Assembly (NCBI GenBank): GCA_030568195.1
Contig: JAJLTO010000005.1
Span: 1,240,001-1,304,000 of the forward strand
Length of the DNA: 64,000 bases
Source: Dipodascopsis uninucleata var. uninucleata
Taxonomy: Eukaryota; Ascomycota; Lipomycetes; Lipomycetales; Lipomycetaceae
Direction: 5' to 3'
A program made the position numbers and the translations under genes. Each line of letters opens with the position of its first letter. The first letter of the stretch is position 1. Shown in pieces: positions 48,612 through 60,349 of this stretch. The notes under the pieces were generated by a model, which was not told where the DNA came from, did no database searches, and was given only the letters and a program-made list of their open reading frames with translations.

Positions 48612-51282
48612 CGTTTAGCTGATTTGTATCTAATTTACTGGCCCTAAATTTAATTTTATGCATGCTCTATAGTATTTGGTTGAATACAGTTCGCTATTAA
48701 ATTCAATCATCGCGGCTAGTTCGCACATATCTGTTAATATATAATGGCCCTGTGTAAGTTTCCAACGCACGTCATCTTGTTCTCGTGGCATTCTTTAACA
48801 TTCATGTTTTTTTTGCTTAGATCTGTTGCAAATAGATGAAACAAAATGTGGACTATAATGTCATAAGCTATATCTGTTTAAAAGTTGAGAAACGTTTTGG
48901 TGAGGGAAGTTGAACATGGTAGTTGTGCTAACCATTAAGAGCGAAAGTAGTCTGGTTTTGGAAGAAAGTTGCTATGGTCAAGGACAAACCACGTAGTAAT
49001 TATCTAAAATGCAATTGATAAGGAATCTACTTCCAAAATACAAAGTTCACTTGACGTATGTGATCATCGGGGATGCAAGTTATTCGAGACAATAGTTTGC
49101 TTATTGAGAAATGAACGCTATACAATATGACATACGAATAGTTTGGTATTCAGCTGCATTTGCTCCAATTGCAGTAATCCTGTACTAGGCATCTATCAGC
49201 CCTGAGCCATCGGAGCTACCGCTTGTGAAGAACTACATCCTCTTCTTTCGAGTGATTCTCGACTTCAATTGCAACAATGTGCTGTTTCATGAGAGGGATC
49301 TTAATAAGAGATATAGCCGTCTTGTTATTCTTTATGCGAGCGGAAAGAAGCTGAGTTGCTGACATACTTCAATTGCTCTAAAACGAGTTAAGTCTCTGCT
49401 CTGCTTGCTGGACAGGGGTCTTAGACTATTATAACGAATTTATGTTTTAATTCAGTAAATATTACTTAAGGGATTAGTTCATGCATTGTCGAGAAGCATT
49501 TTCGCATATAGTTGCTTTAACAAAATTGAGGAGCCTCTTAGGCGAAAACCCAGATTTCTGCGAAGATTCTGTAGAGGTCAACCTGGACATGGTGACAACC
49601 TGTAAGTTGTACTCGGATGCTAGTGAAGCGAATTTTGGCCCGAGTTTCCAAAAGAGGACATGGTTGATGGCTATACATACTTTCAAGCGGTCCGTCGACT
49701 TGTCAGCATATAGTAGTTTTATAAACTACAAGGCTATCAAAGCTAGGCGAGTCCTTGATAAGTTCAGGGCTCTTATCACCAAAACTGACAGCGTAGAAAG
49801 AGATCCTAAATTGCTGAAAACTTGATTCAAAAGTTCAAGAAGTATACTGAGTGATACGCGGACTACTTATTGGCTCTCTACTAGCCTCAAATGCGAATTT
49901 TATCTTTATCGCATTTGGACGCTGGCACATATTGTGCAGGATAAAGAATGGAACTAGATATTAAGAACTTATTATTGCAAACTGTAAACTGCAATGGTCA
50001 CTTTGACCGGAACTTCGTTATCAGAGTGTTTTTCATGTCGCACTTAAAGGAGATTGCACATATTGTCTTCTTTGAGGCTCACTCAGGAGAGCTCACCAGG
50101 ACTGTAATGTTAAAGAACATGATGGCTCTGGGGGGAGTCTGCGAAGTACTTCAGAAGCTCGACAGTGCAATATTGTTTTGAATCGAGTCGAGCGCTAAAA
50201 GGGTGATTTTTGGATCCTAGAACATGGAATGGGAGACGGTTCTATCAGAGAAGAATAATGAACTTGTGATTTTACATTAGCACAAGAAGACATATATTTC
50301 ACTTTTTGGGCGTTTACCTGTATATCTAGGTCTAAATCCGACAAGTATTGAAGCTATTATTCAGATAGTTTATATCTTTGATATTTTGGCATGGAGGTAT
50401 CATCTAAAATGCCTAAACCCCTGGAACTTAAAAACGGTATGGAGATGTCACTCTGCAATTTCCGCACGTCTAACTAGACGTAAAATACTTTCGTATTATT
50501 TACCTTAAGCGTACACTATATTGCAGGTGCTTTACACTATACCAGAGCTGGGACTGATTATCTCTATCTGTATGAACGAATTACTTGATTGTGCTAAAGC
50601 TGGTCTCATTGAACGCTGCTAGTATATTTACACTTTGGATTGATTACATAAGAAGTTTATAAGAGTTTAAATCGATTAGAGTTTAGGTTAATGACACCGC
50701 CTGCATTCAGGATTCCGGGCAAGATGAATATCCGCGGCAATGGAAAGCTATGAGAGACTGAAATACTGATTATTATACTATAGATAACCAAGAACTCATT
50801 ATGTCATAATAATCAGGTAGTAGCTGTATACTTACTCTTATTTGGAACATAATCAATTTTTGTAGAAGCTTATCGCAAATCTGGCACTTGAAGATCTTGA
50901 ACTATGAAATAATCATAATACATAGTACACTTTGCCCAAAACAAAAAAGGAAAGAAAAATCTCACTACAGGATTAAAGTCGGTTTTTAGGATTTCCTATA
51001 GTTATACATATTGCATCTGTTGCAGCTTGATTAGAAAATGGAAAACTGAGATAGGCAGACTAAGACCGATATGAAGTGCACCGCATATTGTCAGAGGTTT
51101 ACCATATCAGCTTGCTGTACGTACAGTAGACAATAGAATATATACCGTAATACCAAGAAGTTGATAACGGCTAAGTGAGACACCCAAGTATATAAATTGC
51201 AGCTTTCTGCATGTCAAGAGAGATCATTGATATGAGTGCTTGTAAAAAAGTTTCTAAGCAGTAGATAATACAAAAAAATCAA
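48612..51282. other. 2.7-kb intergenic region with a possible retroelement fossil
   Basis: AT-rich apart from two open stretches at 49.4-50.2 kb that may be a decayed retroelement piece, listed separately. No other gene, RNA or repeat was recognised. The final 250 bases are A-rich and probably hold the OPT gene's promoter. Confidence 0.5.
49430..50210 (+). mobile_element. Possible broken Ty3/gypsy-like fragment
   Basis: Two open stretches lie in the order expected within a gypsy-type pol. The left one (49481-49825) contains a LYSDAS stretch like the RNase H entrance. The right one (49948-50181) has a His/Thr/Leu pattern that faintly recalls the integrase zinc-binding segment. The element is clearly broken, with no LTRs seen and the rest of pol missing or unrecognisable. 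The resemblance is weak and chance is not excluded. If real, it is old. Confidence 0.28.
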
Positions 51283-53856
51283 ATGGATGCAAGTAAAGAA
51301 AAAGAGGTGACGGTATCAGTCGTACAGAATGATAGTATTTCAGACTCAGCAGAAAAATATACTTCTACTCTTGAGCCGTATGACAGGGAGAAGTATATAC
51401 AGCATATAAGCTCTTCGAAGGACTTCATTGATATAAGCAACGATGAGGTACAACTTAACTTTGTCCTAGAGAAGCTACCTTTGATTTCTAAGGAAGAAGC
51501 AATAGAAATTTTAAAGCAGGCATCAGTATATCACAAAGATGACTACAATTTCAGAGAAGAAACTATGGAAAAGATCTGCCGCTTGATTGAGGGTCCTATG
51601 GCATATGGTACAGAGCAAGAAGTGTACGAGAATGATCTCAAAATAGAGGCTACGCTCTTTAAATATTATTCCCCTTATCCTGAAGTGCGCGCAGTTGTAG
51701 ATCCAACTGATGATATAGACGTTCCTATTGAGACTTTCAGGGCATATCTGCTTGGCATGTTCTGGGTTGTAGTCGGCTCTTTCATCAATGAAGTGTTCCT
51801 TACGAGACAACCTTCTTTGTCATTGAAGTCGAGCGTTTTCCAGATTCTGCTATATCCATGCGGTAAATTATATGAGCGTATTGTACCAAATAAGATTATT
51901 AGGTTCCGGGGTCGAAGCATTGCGTTAAATCCAGGACAATGGAGCTATAAAGAGCAAATGCTCGCCACAATTATGGTAAATGCCGGCGCAAACTTCTCGA
52001 ATCTGGAGAATCATACTTTGGTTTATAAATTACCTCAGTTTTTTAACCAGGACTGGGTAAACTTTGGTTTCCTATTTATTGCGAATGTCTCAACTCAGTT
52101 CTTTGGATTTGGATTAGCAGGAATTCTTCGAAGATGGGTTATCTATTCGCCAAAAGCTGTATGGCCGACAATTCTACCAACGCTGGCTCTTAATCGTGCG
52201 CTCCTTAAGCCAGAAACTAATACCGTAGTTCACGGGTGGAGTATCTCGAAATACAAGTTTTTCTTTATTTGCTTAGTCACGTCATTTATTTATTTCTTTA
52301 TTCCTGATGTACTCTTTAGTGCATTGTCGACTTTCAACTGGATCACATGGATCGCACCAAAGAATAAGGTACTTGCAATTGTATCGGGATCTATACTAGG
52401 CATTGGCATAAATCCAATTACTTCATTCGACTGGGCAGTAATCAACTATTCTTATCCTCTCTCTAAGCCATTCTTCGCAATATGTAATCAATATGTAGGA
52501 GCGTTATTTGGGGGATTACTGATGTTAGCAATGTATTGGCGAAACTATATGTATACAGGACATTTACCTATTAATGCATCAACCATGTATGACAACAAAG
52601 GAGTGCGTTATAACCTCACTGCTGTCGTTAACGCTGATAACCGACTCAATGTGGAACAGTATAGAAAATATTCCCCACCATATATGAGTATAGGAAACTT
52701 GATTCGTACTGGCTCTGGATTTGCCATATATACACTTTCTTTCACATTCACGCTACTTCAGGACTGGCGTCTCCTGAGAGATTCATGCATTGGATTCTGG
52801 AAGTCACTTAAAAGTAGAAAATCTACATCAACATATGAAGAGTTCCAAGATCCGATGTCAGTTGCAATCCGGAAATATGAAGAAGTCCCAGACTGGTGGT
52901 TTATAATTCTCTTGGTGTTGTCATTGGTATTTGGAATAATTCTTCTAGCAGCTTATCCTTTAGGAGTACCTGTATGGCTTGTCCTAGCCGTCCTCGGGGT
53001 GTCATTTGTTCTACTTCTGCCTTCGGCAATAATTTATTCTGTCACTGGCTATCAAGTAGCTATGAATGATATCATGGTTCTGCTTGGAGGATATTTTGTT
53101 CCTGGATCTGGACTCGGAAATATTGTTGGTCGTCTTTATGGCTGGAACATAGATGAACAAGCCGAAACTTTTGTATCTGATCTAAAACTAGCTCACTATA
53201 CGAAATTACCACCGCGGGCAGTATTTCGGGCACAGATCTTCGCTACTTGTTTAAATGTTTTCGTGACTATTGGTGGTATTGAGACAGTATTGAACGCCAT
53301 TCCAGATATGTGCCTTGCAACTCAGCGAGACAAGTTTACTTGTCCATGGCCTAACTCTATATATAGTACATCTCTTATGTTTGGTGCCATAGGGCCAGAC
53401 AGAGTATTTAATACTTTGTATCCAGGTCTGAAGTATTGTTTCTTAGTGGGATTTCTACTTGCGATTATCTTCTATGGTCTACGTCGTGTATTTCCAAATC
53501 GTATGCGTTATATACATCCTGTTCTGATCATGGCAGGCGTAAATATCTGGGGTCAGACATACAATCTGTCGTACTATACCATGGGACTCTGGTTTTCATT
53601 CTTCTTTATGTATTACGTCAAGGCTAGATATTTAGCCTGGTGGACGAAGTACAACTATGTGTTGACATCCGCCCTTACGGCAGGAACTGCATTTAGTGCT
53701 ATATTGATATTTGCTACTATTAGCTATACACAGACTAGTATTTCCTGGTGGGGAAATAAAGTTTCTACTGCTGGAATTGATGGTCAATCTGGTACTGCGT
53801 TATATCCTTTGAAAGCTGGAGAAACATTTGGACTGAGAGTCGGAGAATTTTTCTAG
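51283..53856 (+). CDS. Oligopeptide transporter, OPT family
   Basis: Proton-coupled plasma-membrane importer of tetra/pentapeptides and glutathione-like peptides. The 857 residues are intronless and match the size of yeast Opt1/Opt2 and S. pombe Isp4. A cytosolic N-terminus of about 150 residues ends in the family's YYSPYPEVRAVVDPTDD. This is followed by FLTRQPSLSLKSSVFQILLYPCGKL, the diagnostic NPGQWSYKEQ (near residue 214), PITSFDWAVINY, and the C-terminal KLPPRAVFRAQ and DKFTCPWPNS. Twelve or more helices are expected. All the usual motifs are intact, so it should be functional. A dead paralogue lies inverted at 36.1-38.7 kb, which implies an ancestral duplication or two family members in this region. 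It converges with BIO2, about 240 bases away. Substrate range is not readable. Confidence 0.94.
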   Translation: MDASKEKEVTVSVVQNDSISDSAEKYTSTLEPYDREKYIQHISSSKDFIDISNDEVQLNFVLEKLPLISKEEAIEILKQASVYHKDDYNFREETMEKICRLIEGPMAYGTEQEVYENDLKIEATLFKYYSPYPEVRAVVDPTDDIDVPIETFRAYLLGMFWVVVGSFINEVFLTRQPSLSLKSSVFQILLYPCGKLYERIVPNKIIRFRGRSIALNPGQWSYKEQMLATIMVNAGANFSNLENHTLVYKLPQFFNQDWVNFGFLFIANVSTQFFGFGLAGILRRWVIYSPKAVWPTILPTLALNRALLKPETNTVVHGWSISKYKFFFICLVTSFIYFFIPDVLFSALSTFNWITWIAPKNKVLAIVSGSILGIGINPITSFDWAVINYSYPLSKPFFAICNQYVGALFGGLLMLAMYWRNYMYTGHLPINASTMYDNKGVRYNLTAVVNADNRLNVEQYRKYSPPYMSIGNLIRTGSGFAIYTLSFTFTLLQDWRLLRDSCIGFWKSLKSRKSTSTYEEFQDPMSVAIRKYEEVPDWWFIILLVLSLVFGIILLAAYPLGVPVWLVLAVLGVSFVLLLPSAIIYSVTGYQVAMNDIMVLLGGYFVPGSGLGNIVGRLYGWNIDEQAETFVSDLKLAHYTKLPPRAVFRAQIFATCLNVFVTIGGIETVLNAIPDMCLATQRDKFTCPWPNSIYSTSLMFGAIGPDRVFNTLYPGLKYCFLVGFLLAIIFYGLRRVFPNRMRYIHPVLIMAGVNIWGQTYNLSYYTMGLWFSFFFMYYVKARYLAWWTKYNYVLTSALTAGTAFSAILIFATISYTQTSISWWGNKVSTAGIDGQSGTALYPLKAGETFGLRVGEFF

Positions 53857-54100
53857 AAGAGTGTGACAGATATATCGTTTTATGGCATATTGTAAACTAG
53901 CACTCTTAGTAACCAGAAGCTTATATTCTTTCAAAATGATAACAGCGTGAATCTTTTGATAGAACTTTCGAATTGATGGTTATATATTATTTGTGTAGCC
54001 CTTGAAACATTCCTTTATACGTTAATTCTTATGTAAAGCTTCCAAAGACATCGCTGCGTGTGACTCGTACTAAAGGTAATCCATTTTGGTTATTGTAGTC

Positions 54101-55333
54101 TTACATTAGGGATTGACTGCGGTGCTCGGTAAATGCCTTCATGGGCTTGAGACCCCATTTAGCCAACATAGCCTTATCTTCATCCCAGCCGTTACACATG
54201 GTAGTCAACATCTTTTTGCCGCTAAAGATAGCATTGCAGCCAGCCATAAAGCACAAAAATTGCTCATTCTCTCTCATAGTGTATCTTCCAGCAGCCAACC
54301 TAATGATGCTTGAAGGCATAGTGAGTCTAGCCGTAGCAATGGTGCGGAGAATAGCATCAAATTCAAGCTTCTTTCCAGACTTTTCAATATCTTCAATAAT
54401 TGGAGTTCCCTTAATAGGAACCAATCTGTTGATAGGTAGTGATTCCGGATGTGGACTCATCGTTGCCAGTGTGTACAAAAAGCCAATATGGTCTTCTTCA
54501 GTCTCTCCAAGTCCCAAAATACCTCCAGTACAGGCCTTAATACCCGCCGTCTGGACATGCTTGATTGTCTCAAGTCGCTCGTCGTATGTTCGAGTAGAAA
54601 TGATGTTTTTATAGTGCTCTCGTGAGGTATCAATGTTATGATTGTAGGCAGTCAAACCAGCGCTCTTAAGCTGCTCGGCCTGCTGCTGATCAACCATGCC
54701 AAGTGTAACGCAAGTCTCGAGACCCATTGAGTTGATTTCTTTTACGACATCACCGATACGTTTTAGAGCACTCTTTCTGCCATTCATGTCTCTCCAAGCA
54801 GCACCCATACAAAATCGGGTAGCACCATTTTCTTTTGCTTCGCGCGCAGCTTTCAGGATAGAGTCGGTAGACATCATCTTCTCAGCCTGAAGACCGGTAT
54901 CGTATCTAGACGACTGAGCGCAGTACTTGCAGTCCTCTGAGCATCCACCTGTTTTGATGCTGAGGAGATTACATATCTGGACCTCTGAAGGATTTTGCCA
55001 TTTTCTGTGGAGGACCTGTGCCTGGTGAATCAGCTCCATAAGCGGAGTCGAGTAGATTTCACGCAGTTCTTCTTTTGTCCAATCATGAAATGGAGTCTTA
55101 GCAGTTAGAGCCTTCTGCAGAGCTGAGGCATTTTGCTTTACAGAAGATTCAGTTGCTGTGAGCGGACTTTGGAATATCGTGTTAGTATCTGAAGGTGGAT
55201 TTGTTGGCAGCTCATTGAGGACCTGCGGTTTTAATATCTTTTGTGGTGACCAGAAGCCGCGCTGCGTTACAAACGGAGCGCTTTTGCTTCTTACACGAAA
55301 GCATTTACTCGCTGCCCTACTGTACAGTATCAT
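54101..55333 (-). CDS. BIO2: Biotin synthase, mitochondrial radical SAM enzyme
   Basis: Inserts sulfur into dethiobiotin to make biotin, the last step of the pathway, in mitochondria. It has 410 residues with no intron. The first 40 or so are rich in Arg, Lys and Ser and lack acids, as in a mitochondrial targeting peptide; the conserved core begins near WTKEELREIY. The radical-SAM [4Fe-4S] motif is CSEDCKYC (near residue 131). Other conserved segments are GATRFCMGAAWR, AYNHNIDTSREHY, GGILGLGETEEDH, NRLVPIKGTP and RLAAGRYTM, whose Arg contributes to the [2Fe-2S] site. The ending MLAKWGLKPM is also typical. It converges with the OPT gene. No other biotin gene is within the window, though an ACS permease at 14.4 kb belongs to the group that includes the biotin carrier Vht1. 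Confidence 0.97.
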   Translation of the reverse strand: MILYSRAASKCFRVRSKSAPFVTQRGFWSPQKILKPQVLNELPTNPPSDTNTIFQSPLTATESSVKQNASALQKALTAKTPFHDWTKEELREIYSTPLMELIHQAQVLHRKWQNPSEVQICNLLSIKTGGCSEDCKYCAQSSRYDTGLQAEKMMSTDSILKAAREAKENGATRFCMGAAWRDMNGRKSALKRIGDVVKEINSMGLETCVTLGMVDQQQAEQLKSAGLTAYNHNIDTSREHYKNIISTRTYDERLETIKHVQTAGIKACTGGILGLGETEEDHIGFLYTLATMSPHPESLPINRLVPIKGTPIIEDIEKSGKKLEFDAILRTIATARLTMPSSIIRLAAGRYTMRENEQFLCFMAGCNAIFSGKKMLTTMCNGWDEDKAMLAKWGLKPMKAFTEHRSQSLM

Positions 55334-57875
55334 TACTTTCTATTCTATCAACAGGAAGGAGTTAAGGACGATTATAGAAGTAAAATTTGATATTATCATC
55401 GTGGCATGTTTAAGACTTCTTTCGATGTAACATAAATCCAGGGTTCTAGTATTTTAAGGTTTGATTCTTCAAATTAAAGAGATAAAATTGGTGGACGTTT
55501 TGTTGGGTAGTATTTACGAACAGTCCTATGCACATCGAGAGGTACAGAAATATAGAATACATTTTGCATGCGAGGAGAAAGGGCAAAACGTGGTTTATGG
55601 CACAAAGGCGCAAAATAAATTCTTATTAGTAGGCGAATGAAAATTCATTTTATTGTTTGTATGAGCACTCAACATTGAACAAGATGTGCAAAATTCGATT
55701 TTTTAACCAGTTGTTTTGGGGTGTGGTATCTTCTTCGTACACTCGGTATCTCGGTAATTTGCAATGGTGTGATCACTATTCCATGGAGCTTTTTTTGGTG
55801 GGCTGTTTACCGAACAACCAATTACAAAATTTCAATACAAATGTCCAGCAGCACAAAGGCCATATCCAGAGCATTACATAACTATTTGGCTTTTGTTGTC
55901 AATCTTATTTCATTTGCTGCAGACAAAAAATCGTGCGATCCCTCCCTTATTTTGGTTGCAACAATAGTGACCGAACCCTATGAGATGAATATTGTGTCTT
56001 GAAGCACGACAGTGAAGTGCATTAGTCGGGTCCGACTTCAGCATGCAAGTTATGGTGACTGGTACTACCAAGAAGAAAAACTGAAAATTGCGATCTCCTT
56101 TGTGAACAGATCACAGGTAGTGAGCTGATATACGGTAAAAGTCGATAAGATATCAAAGCCATATTATGATGGCTACAATAAGAATCCCTCGAAATAGGGT
56201 ACAGGACATCGTTCTTCCGATATCTAATTCAAAGCTCAGCAAAAGGCAGTTCTCAAGTTCGCTATTTTCTCAAAATTTGTATATCTATATCACGTCTTCA
56301 TACAGTCATCAGTAATATAGTCTGATACAAACAGTCAAGCTTGCTAATTTGTTAATTTCCTAATTTTGCTGATAGCTATTCAGACGAGTAATTTAAGCAA
56401 ATTGCCGACCACATGCTTAATACGTAACTATTAGCTAATCTGACCGAAACCTTATATTGCTGTATTAGGAGAAACTAAGTTATGGCACCGAAAGAGCGAG
56501 GCACGGAATAATATTATCCCAGAGAGATAGCGAACATTCTTGGGTCACTACACTTCAATAGATTAGCAGATATCAGAATGTTATATATTTGAGAAGCGCC
56601 TGATTTGAGTAAGGTATAGCAGCAATTTCTTTGGTCTCTAGTGTTCTCTGGCTTGACAGAGTAAACATAATTGATGATAGACCGTGACACGTTTGGGTGT
56701 CAAGATTCTCAAGGACTCCTGTTACGAGGACTTATTCTTTTTAGCATCGTTCGACCGAGTCGATTCTAACATTAACTCTGTGAAAAAGCGAAATCGCCTC
56801 AATGCTATATTTTTGGAGGATTTAAGCGGCACTTGGAGGCTTTTGATATTCTATGATAGATTTCTAATCTGCTTCGCTAAGCGTGATACACAATCAAAGA
56901 ATACCGAGGAACACTCTCATGTGACATCAGTTGACCCCCGTTTAGAAGTTCAGGAAATAGCTAAATTATACAGTAACATAATTATATCAGAAGCTTTTAA
57001 GCTATAGGATGATCGCTTAAAGAGCACAGGAGAATGTTCTGGGGAGACTCAGTTCAATCAACGAAGTTGGTGATCATATTCAGCTGCCATTACTCAGCAT
57101 CAAGGGCATATCGACTACAAACTGTTCATACAAAGAGATCGGTCATGTACAATAAAATTCACAGCTGAGCGGCGAAAAGTCTTGAAGTGAGTGATTTCAA
57201 CTAGAGTGTAGAAATTAATATCGAAACTACTAATAGAGGCTACAGAAAGAAAAAAGGGCGATATTATTGCTGACTCTTTGGTATCATTTCCCAATTTCCA
57301 CTCTGATGAACACTGCTTATGGTATTTCCAAGGTAGCAGTTAATTTTTCGGTAGGTTGGTTTCCTACGAATACAATTCCACGGATTTTATGCTGATATTA
57401 GAAACCGCGGAAATCAAATCTACAATGATGGATCTGAGTTACCATCTAATCATGAGCAGAATTTGAGTTGTAGTCAAGTAATCCAATAGTATAATCTAAT
57501 TCAACTTTTGTCTTTTTTTGATATTTTCCATGCTTTGTTTTAAGCATGCTGCTTCTTATAATGAAGAAAGCAAATAAAGTGCTGATACTTACTTTTGCTT
57601 TCCTAAAGACAATTTTTATTCGCTGTACACGTCAGTTTGAATCATCTACATATTTACTCTTTATTCGTAAGTGTATTCGAGATGTCACGGCTCGAATGAG
57701 ACCACAGGGAGCAGCATAATTGTAAAGAAAATATTTCAATATAACATTACAATACACAGTAGGTCAACATTTACTGCTTATAAAGAGCTCTCGTGCCTCG
57801 AAGTAATAGGGCACGCGAAGGCTGTTCGGCTTATTCTGAGCTCCAAGTTATATTATAGCGATGATATACTTTTAA
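55334..57875. other. 2.5-kb intergenic region, no gene supported
   Basis: AT-rich. Around 55660-56000 two overlapping plus-strand frames of 74 and 93 codons occur, the second with a Trp-rich hydrophobic stretch, but I cannot place it in a family. The open stretch at 56684-57007 begins at a GTG rather than an ATG. No repeats or RNA genes recognised. Confidence 0.45.
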
Positions 57876-59482
57876 CTATACAAACTCAACCTGCTCTATA
57901 GTATCTCTGGCATTGTGTTTTTCTTCAAGAGCATATACCTTCGCAGGACCGTCGAAAATGAAGGCGATCTCTTCCAATGATGGCCCCGTAGTTTCTGGAA
58001 ACATTAAATATATACCTGCAAACTCAACCATAACCCATACAACAAATACAATATATAGACGCCATTGGATGTTCTGGAGGCCAATTGGAACAGCAAAGGT
58101 AGAAAGAATCATGAAGCAGAACTGCACAAAGTAGAAGAAAGCCAGACCCTTCGTTCTCAGACGGAACGGTAAAATCTCTGGAATATAAAGACCAAGATTC
58201 CCATTGAAACCAAAGTTATAAGCTGGTGAGAAGAGATATAATAGAACGACCACTGCATAGCCCGCAGCTTTATCGTTACTGTTCTTAGCAAACACAGCAC
58301 TTCCGGCAGTGATAGAGATGACAATAACCCAAATTGCTATGAGTGACCATAAGAACATCATTCGCCTGCCCAGCTTAGTTGGCAAAGTCGCAAAATAGAT
58401 TGCTGAGAACCATGAAACCATTTGCATAGTAGCATTAATAAGCGTCTGTTGGAGATCTGAGGTTAAGCCAACAGATGATAGAATAGGTGACAAGTAATAG
58501 GATACAAAGGCGTTGCCAGACATTTGAGAGCATATTGCTGCCCAAATCATTATAACCATTCTCTTCCTATTTCCAGGACTCCTTATCAGCTCTCGAAGGC
58601 TACCGATTAAGGTTAAATCTGCAACCTCCTTCTCTGCTTCAAGTGCTAGACAAATTTCGTCATATTCAAACACAGCAACAGGATCACCTGGCTCATTTTC
58701 ACCGTGATATTTGAGAAGTACGCCCATTGCTTCTTCATTGCGACCCATGCTTATGAGCCATCTAGGAGATTCGGGGACAAACCATACAAAAGCTAGCTGT
58801 ATTACAGATGGAAGGCCCTGCAGTGTGGAAGGGATTCTCCAGGATGCAGTACCATCAATGCGAAACGTACCAAAGGTGCTCCAGCCAGCTGTTATAGACC
58901 CAAGAGAGTAAAATGTCAAGAACAGGGCGGTGGCAGTACTTCTTTGATTTGGATGAGCGATTTCGGTAATATATGGTGCCCCTACGCCTGCTACTATTAC
59001 GCTTCCTGCACCGATAATAGCCCTGGCAACCACGAACATTGCAATGTTCACAGCGCTTCCCTGAAGCGCTGCTCCAATTATGCAAAGCGCTGCACCTGTA
59101 GCTAAGCCAATTCTTCTACCAAATCTGTCGGCAACTGGGGATATCAGAAATACGCCAGCAATGCCACCAAGCGGATATGCTGCGTTAAAAATCCCAAGTG
59201 TAGCACCTGTCGGAGATCCGAAGTACATCTGCCAATGGCTCACTGACTGGAGACCGTTCATCATAGAGCCATCAAAACTAGATTAAATCCGTAAGTTAGA
59301 ACCAGAACTCAAATGGGCGAAATATGACTTACTTACCCCTGGGAAAAGATCGAGAGAAGAGGAATCAGCATCAAGAAATTCAGATTTCGCAAATTCGTGT
59401 ACTTCCACCAGCGCGCAGTATTAATACGCGACTTAGGCACACTCATAATACGTATGTCTTTATCGACGGCATTATCAGGCAT
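57876..59482 (-). CDS. MFS sugar porter, lactose-permease-like, one intron
   Basis: Sugar/H+ symporter of the MFS sugar-porter family. Proposed exons on the minus strand are 59482-59337 and 59277-57876, around a 59-nt intron (GTAAGT, branch-like CTAAC, end CTAG), giving 515 residues. Splicing yields SQGFDGSMMNGLQS, the helix-1 motif of the fungal lactose-permease/hexose-porter group, which is cut at the junction. Further marks are DRFGRRIGLATGA, ARAIIGAGSVIVAGVGAPYITEI, WRIPSTLQGLPS with FVPESPRWL at the end of helix 6, and FPETTGPSLEEI at the C-terminus. Twelve helices are expected. It is divergent from a Zn2Cys6 regulator with an 867-bp shared upstream region, and a GH78-like glycosidase lies beyond. 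This suggests uptake of a sugar or glycoside released by that enzyme; the substrate itself is inferred only from context. Confidence 0.92.
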
Positions 59483-60349
59483 GTTGAAAGGCATTCACGT
59501 TAAAATTTCTACTTAAAATCAGTTGAGCGGTGCCTTGTTAATGTCTTTATAAGGTGATGAGTATGGCTTAAAAAGGTGCTATCTAGGCAGACTGGTTGGG
59601 CTTTATATTGTAAGGGACACCCTCGTCATTTTGGACAATAGACTAGTACTTTGTAATATGATGATAATCGAACAAAGCTCTTTCGAATCTATTATTTTAG
59701 TTCCAGTTAATGAACTTAGTACTGGTAGAGCAAAGAGCTGAAGGAAGATGAATGAGGGGTATCTATGAATTGCAACAGAACCACCTGTGAGCAGAAAGAG
59801 GATTTCGGTTTATCATGTCGCGATATTTATGCTTTGTACGCCGCTATAACTAGTGAGATATCTACATTGCGAAATAGTGCTAAGAATTAATATTAATACG
59901 CCTGAACCATGTGTGTAGAAGAGCTCATACGAGACTCGAAGAGTGGCTCAAAGGAAAAAAAGAGTTTATATCAGTCACCACAGATATACATAAAGTTTTC
60001 CCCACAATACTCTCTACTCGCAATTGGTCTCTTTATTATATAAGGGATAAGATGTCGCAGAAACATTCTCCGACATATTCTCATCTACAAACAGAAGTAA
60101 AATATAATAATTGACGTCAGCTATCGTGACTATTTTATAAAATGACTTAAATTATATATGCTCTGTTAGTAACTTGGTTTCATGTCTCTCTTTTAGTCGT
60201 CAACCGATGCATCTGTGTTGCTAGTAAGTATAATAACGGCTGATTATAAGTATCGGCATAAGTTGATCCATTGTATATACTGCATTTCACCGTTGTACGA
60301 TATTACTACTAGAGTTGTGAATGATATTGATACTAACTCGATACTAGAA
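59483..60349. promoter_or_regulatory. Shared divergent upstream region of porter and regulator
   Basis: About 870 AT-rich bases between two divergent genes, so both promoters must lie here. I looked for paired CGG half-sites with short spacers, which Zn2Cys6 factors often bind, and saw none that stood out. A short open stretch at 59911-60114 is probably chance. Confidence 0.55.

Noticed and set aside
54141-54614. 157-codon plus-strand frame
   Set aside because: Antisense to BIO2, with no recognisable content.
56684-57007. 107-codon plus-strand frame
   Set aside because: Starts at GTG, not ATG, with no similarity and no acceptor-like site that would supply an upstream exon.
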